Source: Apostichopus japonicus
Taxonomy: Eukaryota > Echinodermata > Holothuroidea > Aspidochirotida > Stichopodidae
DNA length: 64,000 bases
Direction of reading: 5' to 3'
Assembly (NCBI RefSeq): GCF_037975245.1
Contig: NC_092577.1
Span: forward strand, 33,252,398-33,316,397
How positions within the stretch are numbered: the first letter of the stretch is position 1; each line of letters starts with the position of its first letter. This document shows, in pieces, positions 37,201 through 50,000 of the stretch. The notes beneath the pieces were generated by a model. It was not told the origin of the DNA. It did not search any database and saw only the letters and a program-made list of their open reading frames with translations. The position numbers and the translations under genes were made by a program.

Positions 37201-40200
37201 ATGGAGGACAATGGTGTTTGCATCGATGCTTGTACATAACAGTAGTCAGGAAAGTCTTTGGGGATGGGACGATGAGTTTCACCATCAGCATTGTCATCTT
37301 CCTTCATCGCTATCTGAAGATCTTGATGAGACTGCCGTACATTTGTAAAATCTAGCAAACATTCCAGAAATATTCTGCTCCATTGCTACGGTGGATTTAG
37401 GTCGGACTCTGACATACGGCATTCTATGGTAGGAGCAATATCTTGCACTGTGAGAACATCCTGCAGCATGGGGGACAGGTCTAAGAAGTTTCTTGGAAAC
37501 CAGATGTCCTGAAAATTTTGTGTACGTTACTTTCACAAGCTCTGGAGAGGTACAATACAGGAGGCATCTCAAGATACTGAAAGTGTATGAAATTGTGACA
37601 ATGTGACCTATTGAGAGGCCCCCACCACCTATTGGGATAACTTAACAAATACGATTGAGTTGGAAATGACCGCGAATCCAGACTTGTAGTGACCCCTGAT
37701 TCATATTCTGACATAAGTTCCTGTTTACTCCTACTCACCCTTAAAGATATTACTGATGCTCATGGCAATTTTTTTGAAAACTTTGTGTACCTCCTATAGT
37801 ATACATCCTAGTGCATCCCAATGCTAGAAATAAGAGCTTGTACTGGAAATTTATTTTGGGAAGGGGGGGGGGGCATTAAGGGGACAACGATTTAACCTGT
37901 TCTGAGTACAGAGGATGTGGGAGAGGCTCATTTTTCTGTTGAGTACATGAGATTATTTTCTGGAGTCATAATTATTCCTTATTTTGTCAGGAGTACACAA
38001 TTTTCTTAATGAAGGATTAATGGATGGTTAAGGTTGCATATTCAACAGGGCTGATTAGATCTGGACACAGCACTATGCTTTGTACTGTTTTAACAACTTT
38101 TATTTACGTATTATGTAAAAGATTAAGTCATTAAATAGATTTGAAAATTGATCAATTTTTGTCTTTTTCGTCCCAATTATCTGTTTGTCTTTACTATATT
38201 GTATCATTATCGTAGCTATTAGAGGCAGGTGCGTGGGGGGGGGGGGGATGCAAGGTTGAATTAATGATCACACCTGCTCACATGCCATTAGTACACTAAG
38301 ATATTCATCACCTCCCCAAAACTGATGAAGAGTGATGTGCTTACACCGGGCAGGCCGCTGCCCCACCCCCCCCCTTCCTGGCAGTTTTGAATGCCACCCA
38401 GCAGTTTTCAAACACTACTTGAAATTTATGCCTGCCACACTATTTTTGATGATAAATTTCACAAAGTAAGGAACGGACATTGAACAGTTATGGGAAAGGC
38501 CAGCAGGCAAATCAAGGACTTTATAAAGGAGGCATTGTGGCCCTGGGGTGGTTTAAGTCGACTCCCATGCAGGGGGAGGGGGTCCTCTCCCAGAAGAGAA
38601 AAATATATATATTGTTAAGTCTTTATATATTTGTCATATTGAGACACTAAATTAGGTCAAAATGCAAGGTGCTAATCAATGTATATTGATGGTAGGTTGA
38701 AAATGGGATATACATCTGTAGGAGTGGTTATCCCTCCCTCCCTCCTCCCCTCCCTAGCAAACACCACTGCATGGAACTCTGGCTCTATGATGATATTGAT
38801 TACAGACTACTTTGAAAGCTGCAACTTTTGTAAGTGAAAGCCATATCACACATCCCACTTTAAAGAACAAACTGAAGCCTATCAAGACAACCTTGACTGA
38901 TCTCTTGCACTTTTGTTGGTTCCTTTTATAAATTTATTCCTGCCGTTGGAAAAGAAGCATCACATGAAGTCATGATAACAGTGTGATTGTAGGCAACCTG
39001 TCAAAAGTGAAAGGTATGGTATAGTCTGTACAGATTGGTATCAGTCGGTGTGTATTATAATGTACAAAAAAAGTAAAAATGCTAGATAACGGAAGAAAGT
39101 AGTCTCCAAATCGACATAAACTTTATTTTCACCCCAACAAAAAGAGCGAGTTCAACTCAAGTAAAGGGAGGTTCATATAATAACTTTTTCTCCTTAATAA
39201 TCTTTAGGTACAATACACGATTTGACTTTGTCAAATAGTTAAAAAAAAAAAATTAATAATATGCTGACCTGTTTTAAAATTTTGTTAGAAACTGGTGTGG
39301 AAGACCACAAGGAAGGACCTGGCATGATGTCAGTTTTAAGACTGATACCATTAACGGCAGGTCATCTTTTTTAGGCATTAGATTTATTCCGTAACAAGTA
39401 CGAGTCCAAACTTCCTTCGAGTTGGAACGGGTGCAACTCTGATCAAAAGGATCTCTTTGCATATACTTGCCACTCGTTAAACGTAATGGTTAAAAGCTTG
39501 ATAATTATGAAACTTGATAATACTCAATGATAATACTACAAGGCAAAACCTTTGAATCTCATCATTACTGTGTATTTATCATAACAATGGAAATGATTTG
39601 CACAAGCCCTAGGGCAGTGGTCGGCAAGTCATACAACCCTAAAACTACCCCCAACTCTTTTCTCTTAACAGTGAGCTTTGAAAAGTACCTTCAGGAACTT
39701 CCAGCATGACAAAATCTTTTTTTTTAATTCCCACTCATAACTGCAAAGCAAGGCTTCAGTATTCATCACCTGTTAACTTGCAAGTTTATTTTCAAACTTT
39801 CTTCAAATTTCTTTGGCATTAAACCGTCGGATGATAAAATCTTTATTACAATTGTGTACACATTCCAATAAATTCTTCAATACAGAAGGATCAAGTTAAG
39901 AAACAGAATGAGTCTATTCCTTAGAATTTAAAAAAAACATTCATTTCCATTTGTTATTGCTGTTATTAATATTTTTAAAGATATTTTTCTTGAAATTGTG
40001 GAGGTAGAGCTGTGTTTGTAGATGCTGATTAGTGTTCTGAACTTAACAGGTAATAACAGGTTTAAAAACAAATACAAACAGAGGCATCAATATTAGTATT
40101 AGCACAACTGCAGTCGCAAGGGTTAGAGGTACTGTTCCCATATAAACATTTTGGCAAACAGAAATTGTTTGACTGACAAAAATATCGATAATGTTACACC

Positions 40201-41071
40201 AAACACTTCACAAATTGCATGAAGTGAAAAGGTGAACAACATTTTGTATAAAGTTTACAAACAAGGATACCATGATTACAACAAAAAGCACCATAAACAT
40301 GGTCATAAGAGTAACTGGGTTTGAGAGGGGAGGGGTGGAGGGGAAAGGGAGTGCAGAGGCTGCCACAATGCAGAAATAGCTTTAAATATGTGGGCCAGTA
40401 AAGTCCACTATGGGGAATGCAAAGTTCTTAAGCTTCCGGCAATCTTCCTCTGTACCCAATATTCTATTCCTAAATAAAATTGGCCTTATATACCTCTGAA
40501 CATCAAAAAATGATGGCATATTATGAATGGAGAGAATAAAATATAAAAATAATGATCACAACAGCTTTTCCATACATAAAGGGGGGGGGGGTGCAGGGGG
40601 CGCGTAGGCTTTGCAATCATCCTGTTAGTTTCAGGTGTCACCAAACACCCCTTGTGAGAGAGTTATCTTATTAAGAGTTGGGACAGAGGTGAAAAATTTT
40701 ACTGAAAAGTAATTTAGAAAAAGAGATTTATAGTTGAACATACCAAGCTCAATTTTTGGGGCCAAATACTGGCTAAATCGTTACCATACCTCCAACGATG
40801 ATTCCTCCTGAGCTTATACATAAATTACAATGGCCCGAATCATAATCAGCACAAAGATTGGCCAAAGCAAGGGACTTCTTGTACCAGAACTCGATTGAAT
40901 TTTATGGGAAAGCATTTCTGCAGCTTAACGTGGATCTCCTTTCCGTTACGGGCCGTATTGGGTAAACCTCTCAGTTATTACTCCTTTGTTGGGCAGTATC
41001 ACTTCATTTCACATTTTCCTCTAACTCGGGTGAGTTTTGCAAGATAAATTCTTTAGATGGTCTAACCGGGC
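37201..41071. other. Convergent 3' regions of SF3B6 and DLAT, no further gene
   Basis: Holds the SF3B6 3' UTR (to about 38.15 kb) and the DLAT 3' UTR on the minus strand. Poly-G/C tracts occur at 37863-37873, 38237-38249, 38365-38376 and 40580-40590. Short frames show no domain. Candidate minus-strand poly(A) signals (TTTATT on plus) occur near 39842 and 39121; I cannot choose between them. Confidence 0.5.
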
Positions 41072-44000
41072 CTATAAGAGCATGGTGTGAGGTTTCTGTA
41101 GGAAACCCTTGAAATGTTGCAGCCACTGGGCACCGACCGCACCGTCGACCACGCGATGGTCGCAGGCAAGAGTAGCACTGAAGACATTAGCTGCTCGGTA
41201 CCTGTTGAGGAAAATGAGTCGGAATGTTGTAATGTAAAAACACAGAGGAAAAAGAAACAGACAGAACCAGTTTGAAGCAAGGGTAAAAGAGAAATACAGG
41301 ATTGGAAATTTATTTTATCAACATATCCTTGACGAGCAAACTACTATTTTCAGGACTTAAATCAGCAACATGAGGATAAAATATCCTGACCTCTATGATG
41401 GTTTCAACCCCTTCGAACCATCATATATTTTCTCCTATAGAGGTGCCATTCAATCATCTTTACGGGGACATTTGGAATTTTGTAAAAATGTCCACATCGA
41501 TGTTGCCATTGTCATCAAAATAATTCAGCTATTGAACACAAACAGTTTGGAATACCTTCCTTTTCTTCTCTCTAAAATGATCTCCAAAATACACGACGAA
41601 ATTACACCAAACTATCACTCATCTGTCTTCAATGGCTGATAGTAAACAGCTTTTGAATATAAAACCACCAAATCTGCAAATTCTTAGCGGTAGGCACCAA
41701 GTCCTGGATTTATAGTATAATGCTTTAATGTAGTGTTGCAATACTTGTATCTTTCAGATCATCTAGAGAAGGATGAAACACCTCTGCACTCATCGTTTTA
41801 ATTACACCTGGGAAGAATGTGAACGGGTACCTCGAATAGGAAATAGAGTTGACGTGGTTAGGAAGTACACTCGATGGGCACAATTAACTGTTCTTAATGA
41901 AAGATAAGAAGCTACTTTCAAGCAGAATATCAGGGTTTCACTTGACTTCTTCAATCACGCTTTTTAGAAGCACGAACATGGATATATGACAGCATATCTA
42001 GCAGAAATGGGTTTCTGACCCTTTAATGATGGAAATCAGGCTTAAAAAAGCATTAACACAGATATCCTACAGCATATCAAGCAGGAGTGTTTCTGACCCT
42101 TCAACGATAAAAATCAGGCATAAAGAAGCACGAACACAGGATATATGACAGCATATCTAGCAGAAATGGATTTCTGACCCTTCAACGATAGAAATCAGGC
42201 TTAAAGAAGCACGAACACAGGATATATGACAGCATATCAAGCAACAGTGTTTCTGACGCTTCAACGATATAAATATTTAGCAAAATCAGGTGAAAATGAA
42301 AAAATATTCTGATCAAGAAGAACAGATTATTACTGTATTAAAGCTCTGGAAAAAACCAAACTCGAAAAGAAAATAGCTGCTTTATTTTGTTCAACAATGT
42401 GAACACATAAGTAAAACTCAAAGGCATCCCTTTAATAATAATCATAATTAACAGTTCTTATTTAGCGCAACTTACAATAAAGTCTCGCCGCGCTGTACTT
42501 AACCCTGGTCATTGGTAACTTGTCACACCTACACACCAAAGTGTGCACAATTCAAACAATCTCTCCTGGGGCACCACAGCCACGTGTCCCCTGGGGGACT
42601 TCCCATAGGGTGCAGCCACAAACCGGCACACGCAACTATATTTACAAGTCACCTCGCAAGTCCCCAATTATACACCTGGGTGAACAGAGGCAATGGAGAC
42701 AAAGTGCCTTGCCCAAGGACACAACGAATGATCTGGCCAGGGCTCGAACCTGTAATCCTTAGATCACAAGTCCACTGCCTTAACCAATTGACCACAACGC
42801 CCTGTAAAACTCCTTACCCTTCCTCGGATTCATCGTCTGGGACAAAGGTCTCCCTAAGAGCCCCCATGGCCAAGGAGCAAGCCTGAGGTGGCGTAATTAC
42901 ACTGCCACAAGTTTTAACACCAAAGCTGCTGAGATCTGTCACGGTGAAAGTACCTCCCTGGGAAGAAGCAGAAGAAAGAAAAAAAAAAACAAGAAGTATT
43001 TTCATGATCAGCTTGAAATGTTGGGGTAGAATTCCATATAAAATATTACCTCTTCTGAGAACCCATTCATGTGATGATCAAGGTAAATACAAGCCTTGTA
43101 CCTTGCACAACAGCATCAAGTATAAAATATAAGAAAAGGACTACCATTAATAATTTTTTTAATTTTTAATTTTATAACTACCAGTAAAAAGTTCCAAGTC
43201 ACTTTACATGTACTTAATCTTGTACCAGAATCCATTCTGGACTTTGAAAATTCCCCAAGAGTTAGTACAATTCTGTTAGGAATAGAACAGGCTCAGAGAA
43301 CTAAGCTCAAATACAGGTATCTAGTCAATACAGGTCTGGTATCCTTGTCCAGTACTGCTAAGAGATTGATAAAGCAGGCAGGTAACTTTCCAACCCTGGG
43401 ACCCTCAGTTACGTCCCCATCTCAGGGAAATAATTTACTGTCCCAAGTCTCTCTGGCATTTTGGAAGGCCCCATAACATTCTCGCACAATATACTCCGGT
43501 GCCTGGGTACAAAGACTGCACTACACAAATTCTCGTTTCTTCCTTCTTGTTTTCAAACTGTTATTCTATCGTTCTAACTCAAAGTTCCGTTCCATTTAAC
43601 TGAGTAAATATTGCATGTACTCTTCTTCATTCGAGATAGTTCCTGCATGATCTATATCGCTGACATAAGTGCAGTACGCAAACATAAATATTATACTAAT
43701 CAATGAGCTATTTTCTGGAAAGGAACAGGAAATAAAAGCTATATGGGACAGACTTGGCAACCACAGAAGAATAATGAGCGAGTACTTGACCTTTGAGGGA
43801 GTCCTAGGCAACTACTCTGCTCTAATGGACTGGGAAACTGGACAGCTTCCAAACCATACCTGTATTGATCTGAATGCAATCATTAAAACAGGCCAAACCG
43901 ATATCGCCAACCTATTGTAAATGGTCCCATCAACTATTGAGTGGAAGGTAGCTTCAATCACATAAGCACAATAAAATCATAATAACAAAAAAAGGAAGGA

Positions 44001-47000
44001 AAAAAATGGGAAACTTTTTCTATTTTAAAAAGATTCACCTTTCATGATTTGCTTTAAATACAAACTTGCATCATTTAGGGTTAGAACTCTTGAGACTTTT
44101 GCAGATATCACCTTACCTGGTAATCCTCAGGTTGAAGCATCCCATCAGACAACTTCTTGTTAAGCAAAGACAGCTCTTCACTGATGGTAGCAAGCCCCTA
44201 CAGGAAAAAACCGAGTACATGGAAGAATTATAGAACAATCATTCATTTGTGTTAAAAAATATCATTAATTTTGCTTCTTTATAATACCAATCATGCTTTC
44301 AACACAAGAGCATAACAGGCAATTTGATTCCTTGCTTAGTGGTATATTAGAGCGTTGTATGTCATCACCCAATATCATAATACTGATGCCCCATGTATCG
44401 GCTATTAACCAAGAACTGTATTCCAAGTTTGCTATACAACCCGAGTTAAGCTTGTGGAGATATTGCCATTTTCAAAGTTTGGCCTCTCCCAAATATTTGG
44501 CCTTACAAAATTTTGCAACCAAATGGTCCCAAACATATTGGGCCCCACAAATTTGGGCCCAAAGAATGTGTCTTTAGATGAAGTTTGAGGTGGAAATAAA
44601 ATTTGGGCCCACCCAGCCCCAAGAATAGACCCCGGAAGTATTTGGACCACAGATGGCCTACATTTCCAGCTATTAACCAACAACTGGATCCCAAGTTTGG
44701 CAACGATCCAACTTAAGGTTGCAGTGTTATTTGCAAGGTAAACAAAATATGGGCCCAAATGGTCCCAAACACATTGACCCAACAAATTTGGGCTCAATGA
44801 ATGTGTCCCAAATGTAATCAAGGTGGAAATAAAATATGGGCCCACTTAGTTTAATTAGTAATAAAGCGACTATTTCTTTGCGGGTTTGTGATAGCAAACA
44901 CTGATCTTAATGCTACTGCCCAAAGACCAAGGATTTAGTCCAGTGGATAGAGGTACTGGCATTAGAAGCAATGAAACCTAGCAACTGGGAGGTTGTGCTT
45001 CATCGCAAACAAAATATGAAAGTGATAAATCAGGGGAGAGGAACCAAATCTCACTGAAGAGTTGCACCTTTCATGTTCTACTATGGTGGCAGTGGTGGGT
45101 TATGTAATGATACACTGTTATGTGTATTGTACTGTTATAGCATGTCCTACTATGGTGGCAGCAGTGGGTTATGTAACGATATACTTGTCTTTTGCAATGT
45201 TTAAGGGTGTCCTACTATGGTGGCAGCAGTGGGTTATGTAACGATACACTTATGTCTATTGCAACTGTTTTAGGTTGTCCTACTATGGTGGCAGCAGTGG
45301 GTTATGTAATGATACACTGTTATGTCTATTGTGCCATTTAAGAGTGTCCTACTTTGGTGGCAGAAGTGGGTTATGTAATGATACACTGTTATGTTTATTG
45401 CACTGTTTTAGTCTGTCCTACTATGGTGGCAGCTGTGGCTTATGTAATGATACACTGTTATGTTTAGTCAAATTGCACATATGGCAAGGATTTACTTAGT
45501 TCACTAAGCTGACACCACCACAACAGTCCTCAGTACCTACAGAATGACTACGGTAATAATACGAAAAAAAAACACAAACACATGTATTCAATGAACCACC
45601 TATGAATAAGGTCATAAGGATCTTGAATTCATCCATTGTTTCTAGATACTTTCAATGCTATCTATATTTTCTAGAAAAGAAGTTGTCCCATGGTGCCTCA
45701 GTCCGTGGGATAACAAAAACTTTGAATCCCAATGAGACCACACTCTGATTTGTTTTGCTGTCAAGGTATATATTTTCTAACTGTCTTCTTAATTTAAGTA
45801 TCAAATTAATATAATATATATGATTTTTTATATAGCGCTTTATACCAGCAATAGGTCTCAAAGGGCTTTACAGACGTTATATTACCCCTGGTCAATGATA
45901 ACCTTGTCCCAGAGACAATCCCGCCAGGCGGCTGTAGTTATATACTGCGCCCAATGACAAGTTACCTCACAGGTTCCCATTTAACCCCTGGGTTGAGAGA
46001 GGCAAGTGAGATAAAGCATCTTGCCCAAGGACGCAACGTAATGAACTAGGCAGGAATCGAACCAGCAATCCTTGGATTACGAGTCCGACGCCTTAGCCAA
46101 TTGGCCACCACGCTCTCACTATTATCTCAAATTAAGTACAGGTGTACTCGGTGACTCACCTTTGTGTCAGCACCAGATACAACAGGGCCAATCTGACCTC
46201 CGTCAGACTGCATGGTAAAATTAACGTCGACATGAACAAATCTGAAGAAGAAAGAAACGTACAAGTGCGACTTCATTGTATCTACGTGGTGGAAAAATTG
46301 AATACATTTTATTAATTTGTCAATTACAGTTATTTACAGTTAATACAGTGTATCATTACATAACCCACTACTGCCACCATACATAAAATGAATACATCGT
46401 TGAAAAAGAATGACGTCTGCGTCGTTCGATGAACCCTCTGAGGGGAGTGGGACAAGTGGTAGCTTGAGGTGGAATGTTTCTCAGTGTTTTCCGTCACGGA
46501 TGTATTCATTTGAATTCAAAAGTCATGTGATATCTAAGGACAAAAATTTGTTACTTGAGGCAATCGACCGACAGATGAAAATGATTATATATAATTTTTT
46601 GGGAGGTATGTACACAAGCAAGGGTCATGTGGATTTTAGTTGGCACATTTGAAATATTCTGATTTCTCTGTCTTTTTTATGTTTCTATTTGTTTTAGGTT
46701 TTGTAAAGCGCCTAGAGGCCTTTTGGTATTTGGCGCTATGTTAAGAACTTATATATTATTATTATTATTATTATATTATATCAATTCTGTTTTTTTTTCT
46801 GTCTCTCTTTATCTTTTTGGTCTACAGATGTGGACACTATTTTACACTGAACAGACTTAACTTCACTTTTAAAGCAAAACATTTGAGAGTATGGATTACA
46901 AAAGAAAGAGACACGTTCTGCTATGGTTAACCATCAGTTTTTAGGTTGGTTCGCACAAGGATAAAATAACAAATACGGCTACTAAAAAGAATGCAGCAGT

Positions 47001-50000
47001 CGTCACTCGAGTGAATCCTTCGGAGAGTGAAACACGTTGAGATGGCAACTAAGAAACAAACCCAGAGCTGCTGGAAATTTAATCAGTGAATATGAAAGAC
47101 AACAAGGTCTCTTTTTCTGTCTTCTTTTGATTATAAATATAGAAACCTCAACCAAACTGCTTCTTTTTTGGTGTGTGTATTCATGCAGACAGTTTTTAAG
47201 GTGAAATATGTCAACAAATTCTGTCTGATTCTCAAATTTGAAGAAAGAGGTACATACTGTCTGATTGCTTCACCCATCCAGGATGAATTAGCTGCAGGGA
47301 CTTTATGACAAGCGAGGGCAGCTGCTTTAATGACAAAGTGATGTAGCTGTAGGCATGCTTCATCGCCTTCCACTTCTTGATTAAGATCCTCTGCCAATCT
47401 GGATGAGGAAAACATGAGAAATCATATTTAGTTAGAAGAAAGTGCCGCAAGAAAGACAGAAAGTCCAACAAGGTTTCATAAACCTTTAAGTGCTTTCAAT
47501 TTTTTGTTCTTCATTTTTTTTTTTGTCATCGTCATCTTTAACGGGGGTACAAATCCATGCATGTGTCAGTCGTTCAGCGCGGACGACCTATGCATATGTA
47601 AAATCATTTCACCCAGTATGCGTGTCTGGTAGAGCACATGCATACTGAGTGTCTGGTAAAGTAATTTTGTAAGCTATATTCATTCATAGTCGATGAATTA
47701 TCCAGGAGGAATGTAGAAAAAATAAATCTGCTGGACCGATATAATGACAATCATGAAATGATCCAGGTGTGCTGGACCATCCTGTATTGAACCTGAAATC
47801 CTATTAAACTGTTGTTTTTAAAATAAACTTCTGACTTAAAATATGAAGGATAGGATAGGGTATTATACGGTAGGGTAGGACAAGATAGGGTAGGATAGGG
47901 TAGGATAGGACAGGGTATGATAGGGTAGGGTAGGATAAGACAGGGTAGGATAGGGCAGGATCGGATAGGATAGGACAGGGTAGGATAGGGTATGTTAGGG
48001 TAGGGTAGGATAGTGTAGCATAGGACAGGGTAGGATAGGGTATTATATGGTAGGGTAGGATATGGTAGGACAAGATAGGGTAGGATAGGGTATGATAAGG
48101 TATGGTAGGGTAGGATAGGATAGGGTATGATAGGGTAGGATAGGGTAGGATAGGACAGGAGTCTTGGGAATAGGTAAATTATCACATGAGACAAATCTTT
48201 TAAAATAACTGAGACAGAGGGTTTCACGTACAGTAGTAATTTATCAGCTTCGATGTCCACCGTCAAGAAATAATGAGGCACCGTTTGTTTGGAGTAGACC
48301 GCCCTTTGTGCTAGCTCCTATGAATGACAACGAAAGCAAAACTGGATTGTTAGATACAATGGATAACCATTGAAAAACAAGACATGTCAAAACAAGACGG
48401 TCAAGAAATAGTAAGGGACAGCCTGTTTGGAGTAGACCGCCCTCAGTGCTAGCTCCGATACATGACAACGATAGCAAATCTGAATTCTAAATATAACGGA
48501 TAACTATTGATGAAAAATAATACATACATGTAATAGATCAGTGGATACCAAATGGAAGGCTGTGGAAAGTAAACTCCAGTTAATCCTTAGAGTGAGAGAG
48601 AGATGAAAGAGGACAAAAATCGGGTCAGCACCTGATTGAGAAGAAGAGTGTGGAGGAAGTGGGGGTGTGGGGTTGGAGGAAGTGTGTGTGTGGGGGGGTG
48701 TGGGGGGATACATTGGTAAAGGTTATTAACTGTTTCTAAGGTGCTTAGACTTTCTTAACGGGATGGCTACAAAGATGTGGTGACTGTGTAAGGGTCGAGG
48801 TATCTGACATAACTTGAATACAACGCTAGGTACAACCACAGATCAACAGCGGTGAGGCTCACCTGTCGATACTGGTCCACTGGTAAGTCGATGTAAGGGC
48901 CGGTGGTGGCTACCGGACCTCCTCCAGATTGCACAACGGGTACAGCAGCAGAGGGTACAAACGACTCGATGTCCTGTTTCCTGATCCGGCCTCTTGGACC
49001 ACTGCCAGTAACCGTCTAAGGAAGAGTGGAGGACAAAAAAGGGTTACACGGGTGGATCCTCCCGCATGACAGAAACGGAGAATTGTTTGTACGATGTTTA
49101 AAGATGACAAAAAACATAAATACGAAACAGATCAGCTCTTTCTTGTATTATGAAGCATCCTTGGAAAACTGTTGTTGGTGTTCCCACGATGAACAAAATA
49201 AATGAGACAACTTTCTTTCTTTCTTAGTTGATTACTTTCCTCCGTGTTTATTTTTCCGTCTCAAAAACTTTTTCAAAACATCTGATCTCCCACCTCGATT
49301 GCCACACGTTTAAGTTCCTATGATTAACATACATCATTTTACAAGGTCAATTACACATATGCTCTGTTAATAATTTTAATATCTCTCCTAATATTTTTTA
49401 ATTATTTTTATTTAACCAATCCTTCAGAAGTTCAGAACAGTTGGTGTATGAGCTAGGGTGCTTCAATAGAATTTAAAACTGATTAAAACAGAGTGAGGAC
49501 ATGAACAATAAGCAGACAAAAAGGAAACCAAACTTAAACAAGAGCATCAATGATGCAGTATCTCAATACTGGAAGTTCTAATTTCGATTCCTAGTTTTAT
49601 ATCTTTGCTCTGTCTCTACAATTATCAATATCAATATATATAATATCTTTGGTCATATAGTTTGACGTCAATGACAACAGTCAAATAAGAAGAGGCGAAC
49701 AACTCGACCATATTCTTTATGCCCACCTTGAGAAAGCTAGGCCTATCGACCTACTGTACGTTACTGTAGACTGTAGTGGTGACTACCATCAAAACTGTGT
49801 ACACTTCCAAGTATCAAAACAACCCACGTTTTTCCTTCTCAATAATTTTGACATGAAGATTTCGTGGATTTATGACTTGGAAAAAATAATGTACAAGTAG
49901 ATTACAAGTTTTTAATTGAAAGTGATGGGTGGCCTCCTCCTCTCCTTATAGCCACCCCAGTTCTTCTCCATTTTAGTATTTTCTTTTAATTCTTTGAATA

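Noticed and set aside
44432-44845. 137-residue minus-strand frame with GPxxxxP repeats
   Set aside because: By-product of the TGGGCCCAAA tandem repeat in a DLAT intron.
45075-45470. CRISPR-like array (regular repeats with spacers)
   Set aside because: The spacers are diverged copies of each other and the setting is an animal intron; an ordinary minisatellite. The same applies to 57480-57702.
47751-48281. 176-residue Tyr-Pro-Leu-Ser repeat frame
   Set aside because: Read-through of the TAGGG/TAGGA minisatellite. Its start coincides with real DLAT exon 8 and then runs into the intron.
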